DNA of 64,000 nt from Rhynchopus euleeides. Its lineage: Eukaryota > Euglenozoa > Diplonemea > Diplonemida > Diplonemidae. A program made the position numbers and the translations under genes. The notes under the pieces were generated by a model that had not been told where the DNA came from, ran no database searches, and saw nothing but the letters and a program-made list of their open reading frames with translations. Where the stretch lies: contig OY723239.1 of assembly GCA_963210315.1 (NCBI GenBank), forward strand, positions 1,893,501 through 1,957,500. Reading direction: 5' to 3'. This document shows positions 12,201-22,074 of this stretch, piece after piece (the first letter of the stretch is position 1; each line of letters opens with the position of its first letter).

Positions 12201-14907
12201 GCATGCGCTTTACTCGCCCGTCCGTCGTCGCCGCGGTCTATGAACGCTGGTGACACACAGACGCGCACGCCTAGTGCAGGTGAGGCGGTTTTGGTGGGGA
12301 AGGTGGCCCCATTTACAGCGATGGTGCCGACATATCGAGGGCGTGCGCCAGAGGAGGGGTCCACGCGATGCACGCCCATGGCAATGGTCTTCTTTTCGTT
12401 TAGGCGCATTCCCGTTATTGCGCAGAACTCGCCCGTGATGTCCGCGCCACGTTGTGTCAGCGCCTCAGAGACACGCGAGATGATAGTGGCGTCATCCGCG
12501 TACGATATGCTGAGGGCCCCCCCGCTCTCTTCCTGGATCGCTTTCACCAGGACGGAGAGCAACGCGTTGATGAGGACGACCGACAATGGGCAGCCCTGAA
12601 GAATTCCGTTCGTCACATCGAACTCCCCCCCCACTCCGAGTGGGGTCTTGAAGCGACGGCGGAGGCGCGAGTACATCGCTTCCAGCGGCCGGAGGATGCG
12701 CTCGTGCAGCCCCATTGCACGCGCCAGCTCCAGGACTAAGCGCTGGGGTACCCTGTCGAAACATTTCGAGAAGTCGAGCGCCAGGAGGTAGATCGAGGTG
12801 TCCTTGTCCAGGAGCGTTTCCTCAATCTGGGTCGTGAGGTCCACCAGCGCGTCGTCGGCGCGGTGGCCGGGGCGGAAGCCGTGTTGAGAGGGGTCAATCC
12901 AGCCCTCCTGCCATACGACAACATCCTGCAGACGGCGGCAGGCCCATATGCGGTACACCAGGCTCGTGACCGTGATGGGCCGAAGTCCGAGCGGGTCGCC
13001 AGCGTATTCGCCCTTGGGGATGAGCGTCACCAGTGCGGTTCTCAGCGCCTCGGGCCAAGAGCCGGTACGCTCGATGCTGTTGAAGAGGGCTGCAAACCCA
13101 TCCATTAGCCCCACCGGCAGAAGTGCAACCTCTTCCAGTCTCCAGCCGTCGACGCCGCAGGTGCCCGACTTGGACTTCGCTAGCTTCATCTGTGCCAGCG
13201 CGATGAGGTCTGACCCCGTGATGTCGGATATAGTCATCGGAGTGTGGTGTACGTATTTCCCGAAGCGCTCCATGAACGGCGCAAATTCGGGTTCCCCAAC
13301 GCGATCAGGGTACAGCCGCAGGATGCTGTCCCAGGCTCCTTGCAGGATGCTGTCCATCTCAGCGAGGTTGGCGGTGAAGGTCCCGTCCGGTCGCCGCACC
13401 GTGTCGGCAGTGCTGGGCGTCTCTCCCTTCAGCATCGCCACGACACTCTTCGCATCCTCACGGCAACGTCTCCGGAAGTCGTCGCGGAGCAGGCCTCGGC
13501 GCTGGTGCACCACCTCAGAGAGAATCCGTCGGCACTCCGCGCGCGTCCCGTGGAGGAGGCGTTGGAGCACCGCAAGGGGCGGGGTACCGTCGCGCCGGCC
13601 GCCAGCCGGCACATCCTGGTTGGTGGGCAGCTCACATACCAGTGTTCTGCACTTCTCCCAGCAGCGTGAAACATCGTATGGCAGCAGGCCGTTGCCAAGA
13701 CGCATGCGGGCGCCCACCAACTCCTCTAGGCGTCGGATGGCAGCGCGCAGTTTCAGCTCACGGCAGGACGCGGCTCCCAGCCCATCCGGTGCCCGTGATT
13801 CCCTCGCACACAGGCGGACCTTCCGTGGCTCGCGTACATCCCCACGGCCGATGTAGGCGCGGGAGGCTCCAGCTGAAAGTCCCGCCAATTGCACGAGGTA
13901 GGTCTCGCACGCTTCGCAGAGCAGTTTCCAGGCATTGTCAAGGTCGCCCCGCCGCAGGGCTCCCTCGAACCCCGAGAGGGATGGAGTAGGAGGGGGCGCG
14001 GTGGTATCCCCGGGGGGGGCCCGAGGAACGCGGATTTGCTTGGGGACCCTGTATTTGAGGCACGTCTGGTCGAAGACCTGAACGTCGAGAGTCATCGTCA
14101 CGCAGAGGTGGTTCGGCACTCCCACGTCCCGAACATCGCACGCCGTAAGGGCCTGCGCTGCGATCGGGTTCAGCAGCGCGTAGTCGATACGTGTCCCCTC
14201 GCATGTAGTGGAGGTGAAGGTTGAAGGGGGCGTGGTGCCGGTGGCCTGTGCGGCCAGTGCCGCAGCATCGGCCCAGTAGTTGTCCAGTGCATGTGCGAGG
14301 GTGGGCGACGCATCCCTGTCGGTGTTGAGGTCGCCCATCACCACTACCGGCACGTCGCCCAAGCATCTGCCGTAGTCTAGCAGCACCGCATGCAGGAGTC
14401 GCTCCCGTTCGGCGAAGGTTTTCCCAGACTTGCGCCGCTTCTGACCCGACGGGGCGTACACGCATAGGATGTGCAGGAAGGAGCTACCATCTCCGATTGC
14501 CACCTTTGCGTGTACAAAGCGGCCATCGCTTGCAAAACGTTCCAGTGTCGTGGGGGTGGAGAGGCGCACGAGCGGGGCGGGCTTCCGCGCAAGGATGCCG
14601 ACTCCGCCTTTGGTGCCTTTCACAAGGTTGCCTTTAACGCCGTCGCGGGGTGCACCCCAAGCCGTGGACCATATCCGCTCCTGGGAAAGGTGCGTCGATA
14701 CCTCTTCCTGCATGTGCTTGGTCAGGGCAGTTCTTGTAGACAGACGATGTCGGCAGGGATCAGCGTGATCTTCTCGAGGTGAGGAAGCAGCGCCGTCACA
14801 TTCACGGAAGCCAGGGTGATAGCGGGGCCTGGGTTCGTCTCGATGTCCCCGTGCGTGGGGAGGCGCAGATACGCAGCATCTGCGAGTCGCTTATCCCGGG
14901 TGGGAAG
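9275..14907 (-). CDS. Retrotransposon ORF2: 2A, endonuclease, reverse transcriptase, Cys/His-rich tail
   Basis: The reading frame continues from the codon after the ORF1 stop. It passes a 2A motif (14824-14850) and reaches CLQE of the endonuclease. A one-base loss near 14730 then shifts it into the 1812-codon frame whose first ATG is at 14713. Counting from that ATG: an AP-endonuclease-like domain with GDLN (about 126), RIDY (about 174) and NHL (about 199); a reverse transcriptase with DFSKCFD (about 646) and YADD (about 736); a CxxC-PET-HLFWEC zinc motif (about 1150); an array of Cys/His clusters (about 1465-1555); and a Pro-rich tail. The family copies element RNA into DNA at a nick made by its own endonuclease. 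I see no RNase H domain. This copy needs a frame correction to make the whole enzyme. Confidence 0.88.
14824..14850 (-). other. 2A ribosome-skipping motif at the ORF1/ORF2 junction
   Basis: The - strand reads GDIETNPGP, which fits the 2A core D-(V/I)-E-x-N-P-G-P, with Leu, Pro, Thr and His just before it. 2A peptides make the ribosome release the chain before the last proline and continue. They are known from some non-LTR retrotransposons, including trypanosomatid L1Tc. Here the motif lies 19 codons after the ORF1 stop, in the ORF1 frame, and runs into the first residues of the endonuclease. Confidence 0.85.
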
Positions 14908-17049
14908 TCACTTGTGCAGGTTTGCACAGCTCGCGCATGCCACCTGATTGCATCCCTCGCAGCTTTTCAGCGTGTACTGCCTGCCCACGACCGCTTCGCA
15001 CAGCTGGCAGCGGGTGTTCATCGTGGCCTTGTACCCAGCGCCCCATTGGTGAATGTGGATGCTCACATTCCTCTTGCGGATCGGGGAGACGTAGTCCATC
15101 GCGTCGGACACCGCAGAGCTGATGCGCTCCCCCCAGCCCTTCGACGAAGGCTGCCCCAGCATCTCGTCGATGTCGTCCTCCTCTTCGGCCCCGTCGCCCC
15201 CGGAGACCACCCGACGCCGCTTGCCGTTGGCGTCCGCACGCGGGGCGTCGTCCTCCCCGTCAGCTGAGAGCATGTCGGCGGAGCTCTCGTCGTCAACGTC
15301 GTCGCCCCCGCCGGCGGCAGGAGGAGGGGCCGCGGTCTCATCTGCGGCGGGTTCAGCCTGGGCCGCGGCTGGCGGTGCCTGTGGAGGCGGCGGGGGGTCC
15401 TGCGGAGGGGCCTGCGGGGAGACCTGCGGGGGGGCGATAGGTGTCGTCGGTGGGGATGACACGTAGCGCTCCGGCAGCTTCACCTTGGCCGGGGGGCCAG
15501 CCGCGGGCGCGGGCTTGAACCGCCGCACATCCTGCGGGGGGGCGTCCTCTTTCACCCATTCCCTCACCCAGAGGGAGGGGCGGCCCGCCCTCGTTATACA
15601 ACTAAAGGGGGGGGGTGTTGGCGCCGTTACGACGAGCACGCGCTGTCCGCTTTTAGCGCGCGAGTTTATCACACTCGCGTTCCAGCCATTTCCCGCCCGC
15701 CGCAAGTCGAACAGGATGTCGTCGGCGTGCTCTTGCCCACGGGCCCCGGATACCACCCATTTCATGAGGGGGTCACGAGCCGGTTCAGCTTTATCTCCGA
15801 GGTTGGCGCGCGCCGCCTCAGCCTGCTGGGGTGTCGCCACGCGAACCGACAGTGTCCTCACGCCGTACACCAGACCGAGCGCAGCGGGTCCCAGCCCCTT
15901 CGCGGCGGCGCGTGCCTCCGACAGTGTTGTACCCTTGCAGAGGGGAATCGCCGCGTACGGCTCGCGGCCGCCGGCAAATTGCAGCTCCTTCCAGAAACAG
16001 CCTCCTGCCCCCGACGCCTGAAGGAGGCTGGTGACAGCCTCCCGTGGCACACGCACCATCGCGTCCACCCGGCCCTTGCGCCACTGTGGCCGCCACACCT
16101 GCTCCGGCCGCACCCGCACCTTGCCGGCGTCGCTCGCCGCCCGCCGCGCCAGCCCCTGCAGGACCGTCAGGCTGTCGGTGCCCGTCGTCAGCGCGGTCCA
16201 CGTGTCCTTCGACGTGTGAGCCGCGGCCACGCAGAAGACGAGCACCCTCGTCCGCTCCTCCCCCCGTGGGACGGCGTCGACATGGGCAACGCCCGGCACG
16301 CCGTCGCTTCCCGCCGGCACCCCGCTGTTAAAGGGGATGTTCCCCGCCGTCGCCACCCACAGCGGGCGCACCATCCCACCCACCAGGGTGAGCATCTCCT
16401 CCGACGCGCCGGCGAAGCGTGTCCCGCAGATCACAGCATAGGCACGCTGCGAGTCCTCCGCTACCGCTGCCTGCGCGAGTTCAAGCAGCTCCTTCGCGCG
16501 CTTCGCCTGCTGCGCGAAGAGGAGCCCGCGCGGCGCGACCCCGATCTGCGTGGCGGCAATTGAAGCCGCCGGGGGGGCCGCGAGGGCCGGGGGAGGTGGC
16601 ACGGGCGGCTTGCGCGCCATCGTCACCCACCCGGATCCTTGCTGGGGGGCCGTCGCTGCCGGCCCCTTCCGCTGTTGCTGCTGCCCTTGCTGTTGCTTCG
16701 GCTTCTGCGTCGGCTGCTGCTGCTGCTGCTGCGCCGTGGTGTGCGGATGCTTTGTCGATGATGCCTCGTTCGACTTCTTCTTCGGTTGTTGTTGCGCCTG
16801 CTGTGGCGCCTGCTGATGCTGATGCTGATGTTGATGCTGATGCTGCTGCTGCTGTGCGGGTGGCGCCGCCATCGGCGGGCTTGCAGAGGTAGTAGGTGTT
16901 TCACCACCCAACAGCGTCACGAGCAGCGCGCCCTGCTGCTCCATGAACGTCATAACGACGTCCAGTTCGTCCTCCGAGAGTTTGCGCCCGCTTGCGAGAA
17001 GCTGCTGCGTCGACGCCTGCAGCCGCTTGATCCTCGCGATCATGGCCAT
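14908..17049 (-). CDS. Retrotransposon ORF1 protein (putative RNA-binding, zinc motif)
   Basis: A 713-codon frame. I start it at the ATG at 17049, which has A at -3 and G at +4; the frame is open a little further upstream only through non-ATG codons. Residues about 60-130 are rich in Gln and His from CAG/CAC-type repeats. The middle has globular stretches without a motif I can name. About residues 520-650 are Pro-rich then acidic. The last 36 residues hold paired cysteines (CQLC, then CEGC and CASC) that could bind zinc. ORF1 proteins of LINEs usually coat the element RNA, and this is inferred from position and the zinc motif. It ends AAG-TGA-CTT, and the frame continues without another stop into the 2A motif. 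Confidence 0.85.
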   Translation of the reverse strand: MAMIARIKRLQASTQQLLASGRKLSEDELDVVMTFMEQQGALLVTLLGGETPTTSASPPMAAPPAQQQQHQHQHQHQHQQAPQQAQQQPKKKSNEASSTKHPHTTAQQQQQQPTQKPKQQQGQQQQRKGPAATAPQQGSGWVTMARKPPVPPPPALAAPPAASIAATQIGVAPRGLLFAQQAKRAKELLELAQAAVAEDSQRAYAVICGTRFAGASEEMLTLVGGMVRPLWVATAGNIPFNSGVPAGSDGVPGVAHVDAVPRGEERTRVLVFCVAAAHTSKDTWTALTTGTDSLTVLQGLARRAASDAGKVRVRPEQVWRPQWRKGRVDAMVRVPREAVTSLLQASGAGGCFWKELQFAGGREPYAAIPLCKGTTLSEARAAAKGLGPAALGLVYGVRTLSVRVATPQQAEAARANLGDKAEPARDPLMKWVVSGARGQEHADDILFDLRRAGNGWNASVINSRAKSGQRVLVVTAPTPPPFSCITRAGRPSLWVREWVKEDAPPQDVRRFKPAPAAGPPAKVKLPERYVSSPPTTPIAPPQVSPQAPPQDPPPPPQAPPAAAQAEPAADETAAPPPAAGGGDDVDDESSADMLSADGEDDAPRADANGKRRRVVSGGDGAEEEDDIDEMLGQPSSKGWGERISSAVSDAMDYVSPIRKRNVSIHIHQWGAGYKATMNTRCQLCEAVVGRQYTLKSCEGCNQVACASCANLHK

Positions 17050-17262
17050 TGTAGGCCGGGGCGGGGGAGTTGGTACCAAGCACGGGGGGAATCAGGCACG
17101 GGATGACGGGGGGGGGGGGGGTCCGGGGTATGATGTGTGTGTTGAACGGGGTGGCGGAGGGGGCGCGGCAAAGGGCCGGACCCCCTCCTCCTGAAGTGGG
17201 ACTCCACCAGCCGCGGGGCGCGACCAATGAAGTACAGAAACTGTAGCTTAAGAAATCGTTGG
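17050..17262 (-). promoter_or_regulatory. 5' leader of the retrotransposon
   Basis: About 213 bases lie between the truncated copy's (GA)n tail and the ORF1 ATG. They include a run of 13 or so C on the element strand near 17110. LINE leaders usually carry an internal promoter. No specific promoter motif is visible, so this is by position only. Confidence 0.5.
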
Positions 17263-17674
17263 CTCTCTCTCTCTCTCTCTCGTATGCTTTAGTGTGAATA
17301 TCCTCGGAACGAAAATACTCGCACCCCAAGGGTGTCGTCTACTTAACTACGCGGGCCCGCGGCCCGGTAGGCTCCTCTTGTTTGAGAGAGGGGCTGCTCT
17401 GGTGGGGTGAGGGAAGTGACACAGGAGGGGGAGAAGGCGTAGGCGCCACACGGTCTGCAGCGCACCGTGACGCGCTACGTGAGGAGGGAGGGTTAAGGTA
17501 GGCCCGGAAGCCTGTAGGCGCGTGCGGTGACCGCGCACGGGCAGAAGAAGAAAAGGCACCTGAACGGGTCCGTTGGGGAAGGACTGCGTCAACGGACACG
17601 CCATCGGGAGGGGAGGTAGTCGTAGAAGGTGGGTCCGGATCAGCGGCGCCCATGTCAGCATCAGTGTCAGCGGT
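17263..17674 (-). mobile_element. 5'-truncated sister copy of the retrotransposon
   Basis: From 17674 downward on the - strand, the sequence matches the last roughly 390 bases of ORF2 plus the 3' UTR of the element at 9188-17262. It ends in the same (GA)n tail (17263-17281). Homology begins abruptly at 17674 (the ADADVGAADPDPP region of ORF2), as expected for 5' truncation during reverse transcription. The ORF2 stop lies at the equivalent place. The full-length copy begins directly after this tail. Confidence 0.9.
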
Positions 17675-18925
17675 GTACATCATGGGAGACACAGCACCGC
17701 CGGCACACGTGTCGTACCCACTGCACTGCCGTTCCTTCCTGCCACGCTCGTCGGACCCCACCGAAACCATACAAGAGTGCGCAAGACAGGCTGAAATGGG
17801 AATATGAATGCCGTGGCGCGAGCAGTGGCATCGTTCTCATTCCATACTTTCAGGCTCTGGCTTTGTCCTGCAGAGTCCTGCGATGCTGACCCCGGAGGCA
17901 GCGGGTTGCCCTGCGGGGTGTGGCACGGTCAAGAAGCTCCCTCTGTGGGAGCCAGAGAGAGAGAGAGAGGGTGCGCTACTCCCGCCTCGTCGCGTAGCGG
18001 AGACAATTCCGGCGACTTGCATGCCAGCTCGCGGTTCACTTGCCTGGTCACAAGGCTGCTGTCCCGAACACCTGTGCTGTCCCCTCCAACCCAATACCCC
18101 GGGATCTGCCCCAGGCATCGCAACAGTCGAGTGCATCCCGCCTGGTTGACGGTGGCAGCACTCGCCATATACTCGCACATTTGGTGGGTCAAAGAAGGTT
18201 CCCCGTCCGCCACGCGTTGGTTTTGGGCCGGGAGTTGCCTCCTGCTACCATTTCACTTACACCGGAGCTTCCGGTGCGCTTCCACGCCGTTGCGCTGCAG
18301 CCGACTCGATCGCCGCCTGCCGCGCTACAGTCGCTGCGCTTCGTGGTGGTTACCCAGCGCGGGATGTTTGCAGCGGCGCCATCCATGCACTTGCATGATC
18401 AAGTGGTATCGCCGTAGATAGCCACGCCCGCCTTCCCTTCAGCCACCAGGTGCCACAGGCAGGAGGAGGAGCCCCTCATACCCCGCTTCGTTGTTGGTGC
18501 TCGTCGGCACCATCGACTGTGTCGCTTCCCACTCTGCGCCAGCACGGTCGATCTGTCGAAAGAAGTACTCCAGCCCCTCCCGCCGTGGTCTTGTCCTGCT
18601 CGCCTCTAATTCCGCAGTCATGCTCGTCCTCCACCCGCAGCACCGCCGATCCTCCCGTCTCGTGCTGCTTGTGTTGGCACGGCAGCCCACCTTGCCCACC
18701 CCTTCGCCTCCTTCGGGGCCTTCTGCCACAGCCTCATGTGCTGCATCGTCTCGTCTGCACTGAACAGGCTGGCGGGTCACCCCTGTCAAGCCGTTGGCGC
18801 CCAGCGAGCGGAGCACCGGTGAGGTGCTGATGATGCCCCCGCGATGATCTGCCCGTGTCCTGCCATCTCTTTCATCATGATGCGGGTGCTGGTCCGCCGT
18901 CTTTGCGGGGATCTTCTTCCTCACC
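17675..18925. other. Unassigned interval with a GA microsatellite
   Basis: A short (GA)n run lies at about 17953-17970. Sequence around 18690-18810 resembles 30510-30620 (a CTGAACAGG-type block in similar surroundings), so both may derive from one element family. No gene is supported. Confidence 0.35.
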
Positions 18926-19150
18926 CCGGGCTCCACCCTTGTGAACAGTTCGAAATCGACAGCCAGTTCGAGCAGCGAGACGTGTTGTTCCTGCCTGTAC
19001 TCCGGCCACCGCAGCGACTCCAGCCATGTCCTCGCTGCTACAGACGACAGCAATCCGAACTGGCGTCTCCACTCCTCTGTGGGCCTGTGGCAGCAGTCCA
19101 GTGAACTGCTTGACCGCGCCCTCCGGCTGGCAGTCCCAGGAGTATTCATT
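18926..19150 (-). pseudogene. ORF2 C-terminal remnant of a related retrotransposon
   Basis: The - strand frame contains a WLESLRW ... LLELAVDFELFTRVEP stretch. This matches WLGRLTW ... FCELAIDFEVFSGLDV in ORF2 of the element at 9188-17262, with similar spacing and a similar Trp-rich lead-in. The match fades beyond about 75 codons and the frame then becomes basic and unlike ORF2. It is an old fragment of a third, divergent member of the family. Confidence 0.6.
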
Positions 19151-19336
19151 CCCCAGCCCTGCCCGCTGCGTCTTCTTCTGCGACTTCCCCATCTAGCTGC
19201 ATGCGCAGCGGCAGGATGTCGACGTGCATGCTCAGCAGCAGTCTCAGCATGTGTTCATCCGGCTTGGTCGGGTGCATGTGGAACCCCGTCGGGCGAATCG
19301 CACCCCTCATGAGGCACGTCGGCCAGCTCGCCCATT

Positions 19337-19652
19337 GCCTGTGAAGGTGGGGGTGTCGGGTGGTGGGCCTATTCATGAGGGCACCACCCAGTTGCAGTGT
19401 TCGTCAGGTATGCTGCTGTTATACTTCCATCTCGAGTGATGTGCAACGACAGACCCGAAGCGGTCAACCTCATGCCGCTTCCTCCTATAGGCGTCATAAT
19501 CCCGCGCCGTTCTCCGCCGCTCCGTCGATGTTGAAGACTGATGCGATGAATACCCGCTTCATCTGCTTTGCCTTTCGCCTCGTCTGTGCGGACCGCTCGC
19601 GGAACAGCCCCGAGATGAGCCGCTTCAGCCGCCCTCCCTGCAGTTGCTTCTG
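19337..19652. repeat. 316-bp dispersed repeat, copy 1
   Basis: Almost identical to 31090-31405 in the same orientation, with a handful of substitutions. Ends are sharp: shared sequence starts at GCCTGTGAAGGTGGGGG and stops after CAGTTGCTTCTG. On the - strand both keep a short open frame (a KQMKRVFIASVFNIDGAA stretch), so it may be the 3' part of an element. It sits just beyond the 3' end of the RNase H element below. Confidence 0.85.
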
Positions 19653-19669
19653 CCTGTCTGATGGTGGTT

Positions 19670-20005
19670 TTAAGTGGGTAACCCTGCGCGGATCTGTGCC
19701 CACTCCCCGCCCACCCCCACGTCACAGCGGATGCCCCCACTCGGGTTAGAGTGTGGGGTCAACTCAGTGCCTCTCCGAGGAGGGCGTGAGGCATAGCCAG
19801 CGTGGTGTGTGCAACAGTGTGTTAGGGATTTCGCACTGCTGTGGCAGTCCCCGCACCGGCCCATGCGATGCGTCTTGCAGAATTCCATGGTGACTTGCAA
19901 GCCGTCGTTCGCCCCGTGGTGGTCCCGGCAGCAGTCCTCCTCCGAGAGGCGCCGGCGCCGGCATTCCAAGCAGCGGGGCTTCCAGTGCAGAGCGCAGGTA
20001 ATCAT
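19670..20005 (-). pseudogene. Cys/His-rich ORF2 tail fragment
   Basis: The frame has CLECRRRRLSEEDCCRDHHG, then FCKTHRMGRCGDCHSS and CCTHHAGY. The same order of CCRxHH, FCxTHR and CGxC pairs occurs in the intact element near 10050-10320. These are likely zinc-binding clusters of unknown role that mark this retrotransposon lineage. The frame then loses similarity. Confidence 0.7.
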
Positions 20006-20497
20006 CTTCGCGTTCCGTCTGGCTCCAGGGGGGGGCAGTCCGGGGGGCAGCGCCCCGTCGCTCCCATGGCCGCCCTGTCCGGGCGTTGGCTTGCCGGCTG
20101 CTGGCAGTCCGTTGCTGGGCCGCTTGCTGCCACCCCTCTGGGTAGTGGGGCTGCGGTGCGAAGGTTGCGGCCCACGCCATGCCGCAGGAGTGGAAAGCCG
20201 TATCCCGCTGGTTCAAGCCCGGGCCTGTCGTGTGCGCTTGGAGGCTGCGCATCACCGACTCGGTGGCAGGGCTGAGCTGGGCTCTCCTCGACAGGCCCCC
20301 CGCTACGGTACCCCCGATCGCGGTGAGAACAGTGGAGCTCGCAGTGTGGCCACAATGCCATGGCTGCTTGGAAGTCTTGCGCACCACCTCGCAGAGCTGC
20401 CTCAGCGAGTGAGCCTTGCCCAGGATGCTCTTCTGGAAGGCTGCGAAGTCCTGCCGTAGCTGTTCCTGCGAGGTCTCCCCTTGCCTCTCAGCCTCGT

Positions 20498-20945
20498 TCA
20501 TGGCGGCGTTGCTGCGTCCGCATCGACGCTGAGCTCCCTTTTCACGTGCTCATACGTAAGGGATATCCGGGGCCCGGGGTCAGCAGCCAGCCGTGCCGTG
20601 CTGAGGAAGAGGGGGCGAAGGGATTTATCGCGGCACAACGCTTCCCCTTTTAGGTGTCGCAACACCACCTGCGAGTCTCCCCGCAATGTGACGTTCCCCT
20701 CAGGGAGCGGGTCGCCCCTCTGGAGCAGTCGTAGGTCCGCCCGAACCCCTTCGTACTCAGCGATGTTGTTGCTGCGTACGTTCAGCAGAGGGAGGATCTC
20801 TTCCGACACCTTGAGGCCGTCTCGGTAGAGCACCGCACCTGCTCCCGCCAGGGTGAAGGGGGTGCCGTTGTCCCTTGCTCCGCCGTCGAAGTAGAGAGTG
20901 AGCCCCGGGGCTGTGCCCTCGGAGATGCGTGAGCGGGCCTCCCGC
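20498..20945 (-). pseudogene. RNase H domain of the degenerate retrotransposon
   Basis: The - strand reads LYFDGGARDNG, then about 40 residues later NNIAEYEGV, then GDSQVVLRHLKGE. These are the Asp, Glu and Asp positions of a type I RNase H active site with usual spacing. Such a domain removes RNA from RNA/DNA hybrids during retrotransposition. The domain itself is open, but the surrounding ORF2 is broken. Confidence 0.82.
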
Positions 20946-22074
20946 GGCCCCCTCTCAGGGGGGTCAGGTGTGTGGGGGCGGATGCGGCGCGTTTCGATGT
21001 GGCCCCCATTTCAGGCCCCGCAGCCAGTCGCAGAGGGCCACCCACAGCTCCGGGGGGCGCTTGCCCCATGTCTGTTTGACAGTGGACTGCGCCCACACAG
21101 GGATGCAGGCTCTTTCAGGTTCCATGGGGTGAGTGTGCACCACCCCCATGGATAGTGTAGGGTGCGGTGGTGGCGCGCGGAGCGGTCGATCACTCCATAT
21201 TTCTTCTGCCGCGCCGAGAGGACCGCAGTGCAGCTGTGCCACTACATCCACCCTGCGTGCAAAGGATAGTGGCAGGGGTTGCCTGTCCTCCGGGACGCCG
21301 TGTCTAAAGGCAGGCGCCACCCCGCATGTCGCCAGGCAAGGCGGCCAGGCTGACCGGTCCACTGCCGTTATGGGGTGGTTTTGGCGGAGTCCCACGCGGA
21401 GCACTCCCACCATAGGTGCGTCACCGTCTCGGGGGTGCCTGCGTTGCAGTATCGGCAGATCCCGCCTTGCCCCGTGCGTCCTCGGACAGGCACCGCCCTG
21501 CAATGACGGAACGGAGGAGTCCCCGTTGGTATCCCGTGACCTCGGCGCCCTCTCCCTCCAGGACGCAGCGTGTGGCTTGCCCGTCGATGCCGTGCTGGGC
21601 ACCCGCGAAATCGTCACGACGACCAGCCAGCGCCTTGGCCACCTGTGTACGTAGAGCCTGGCGGAGGTCGTGGGCGAAGATCCCCCATCCGCTCGTTGTT
21701 GCTGCGGTGGGGTCGAAGACTATGCTCCGTCCCGCTTCATCAGTGTAGGATAGGGTGGTCGCCGTGCTTCAGCTCCATCCTATCCACCGGAGCCGCTCGG
21801 AAAAGCGCGAAGGGGCATGTCCCCTTAAGCCTCACTCTGCTTTCCCAAGCCACCTCAGACCGATCCCTGCAGCGGCCCCACTTCTTGACCTCCATGGCCC
21901 AGGTGGTGATCTGCCGGTAGCGGGGGGCGACGGCGGGGTCCACCCGGTGTGCAGGGTGGATGATATCCAGCACAGCCTCCCGCGCCCTGCGCGGTGGTCC
22001 GGGCCAAAGCGCGGCGACGAAGAGCCCCCTCCATCGCCTGATGTCGGCGTCGTAGTAAAGCCTGGACCCCGCTG

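Larger units (their letters stand above)
9188..17262 (-). mobile_element. Near full-length APE-type non-LTR retrotransposon
   Basis: About 8.1 kb on the - strand: a roughly 213-bp 5' leader, ORF1, a 2A motif, ORF2, a short 3' UTR and a (GA)n tail at 9188-9216. There are no LTRs. Its 5' end abuts the (GA)n tail of a truncated copy of the same family at 17263. ORF2 has the endonuclease and reverse transcriptase of LINE-type elements and a Cys/His-rich C-terminus shared with older fragments at 18-23 kb. I see only one clear frame break (near 14730) plus the TGA between the ORFs, so the copy looks young. The exact clade needs an RT phylogeny. Confidence 0.92.

Noticed and set aside
9794..13856. 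Long + strand frames of 200-380 codons
   Set aside because: They are antisense shadows of the retrotransposon ORF2, which has clear endonuclease and RT motifs on the other strand.
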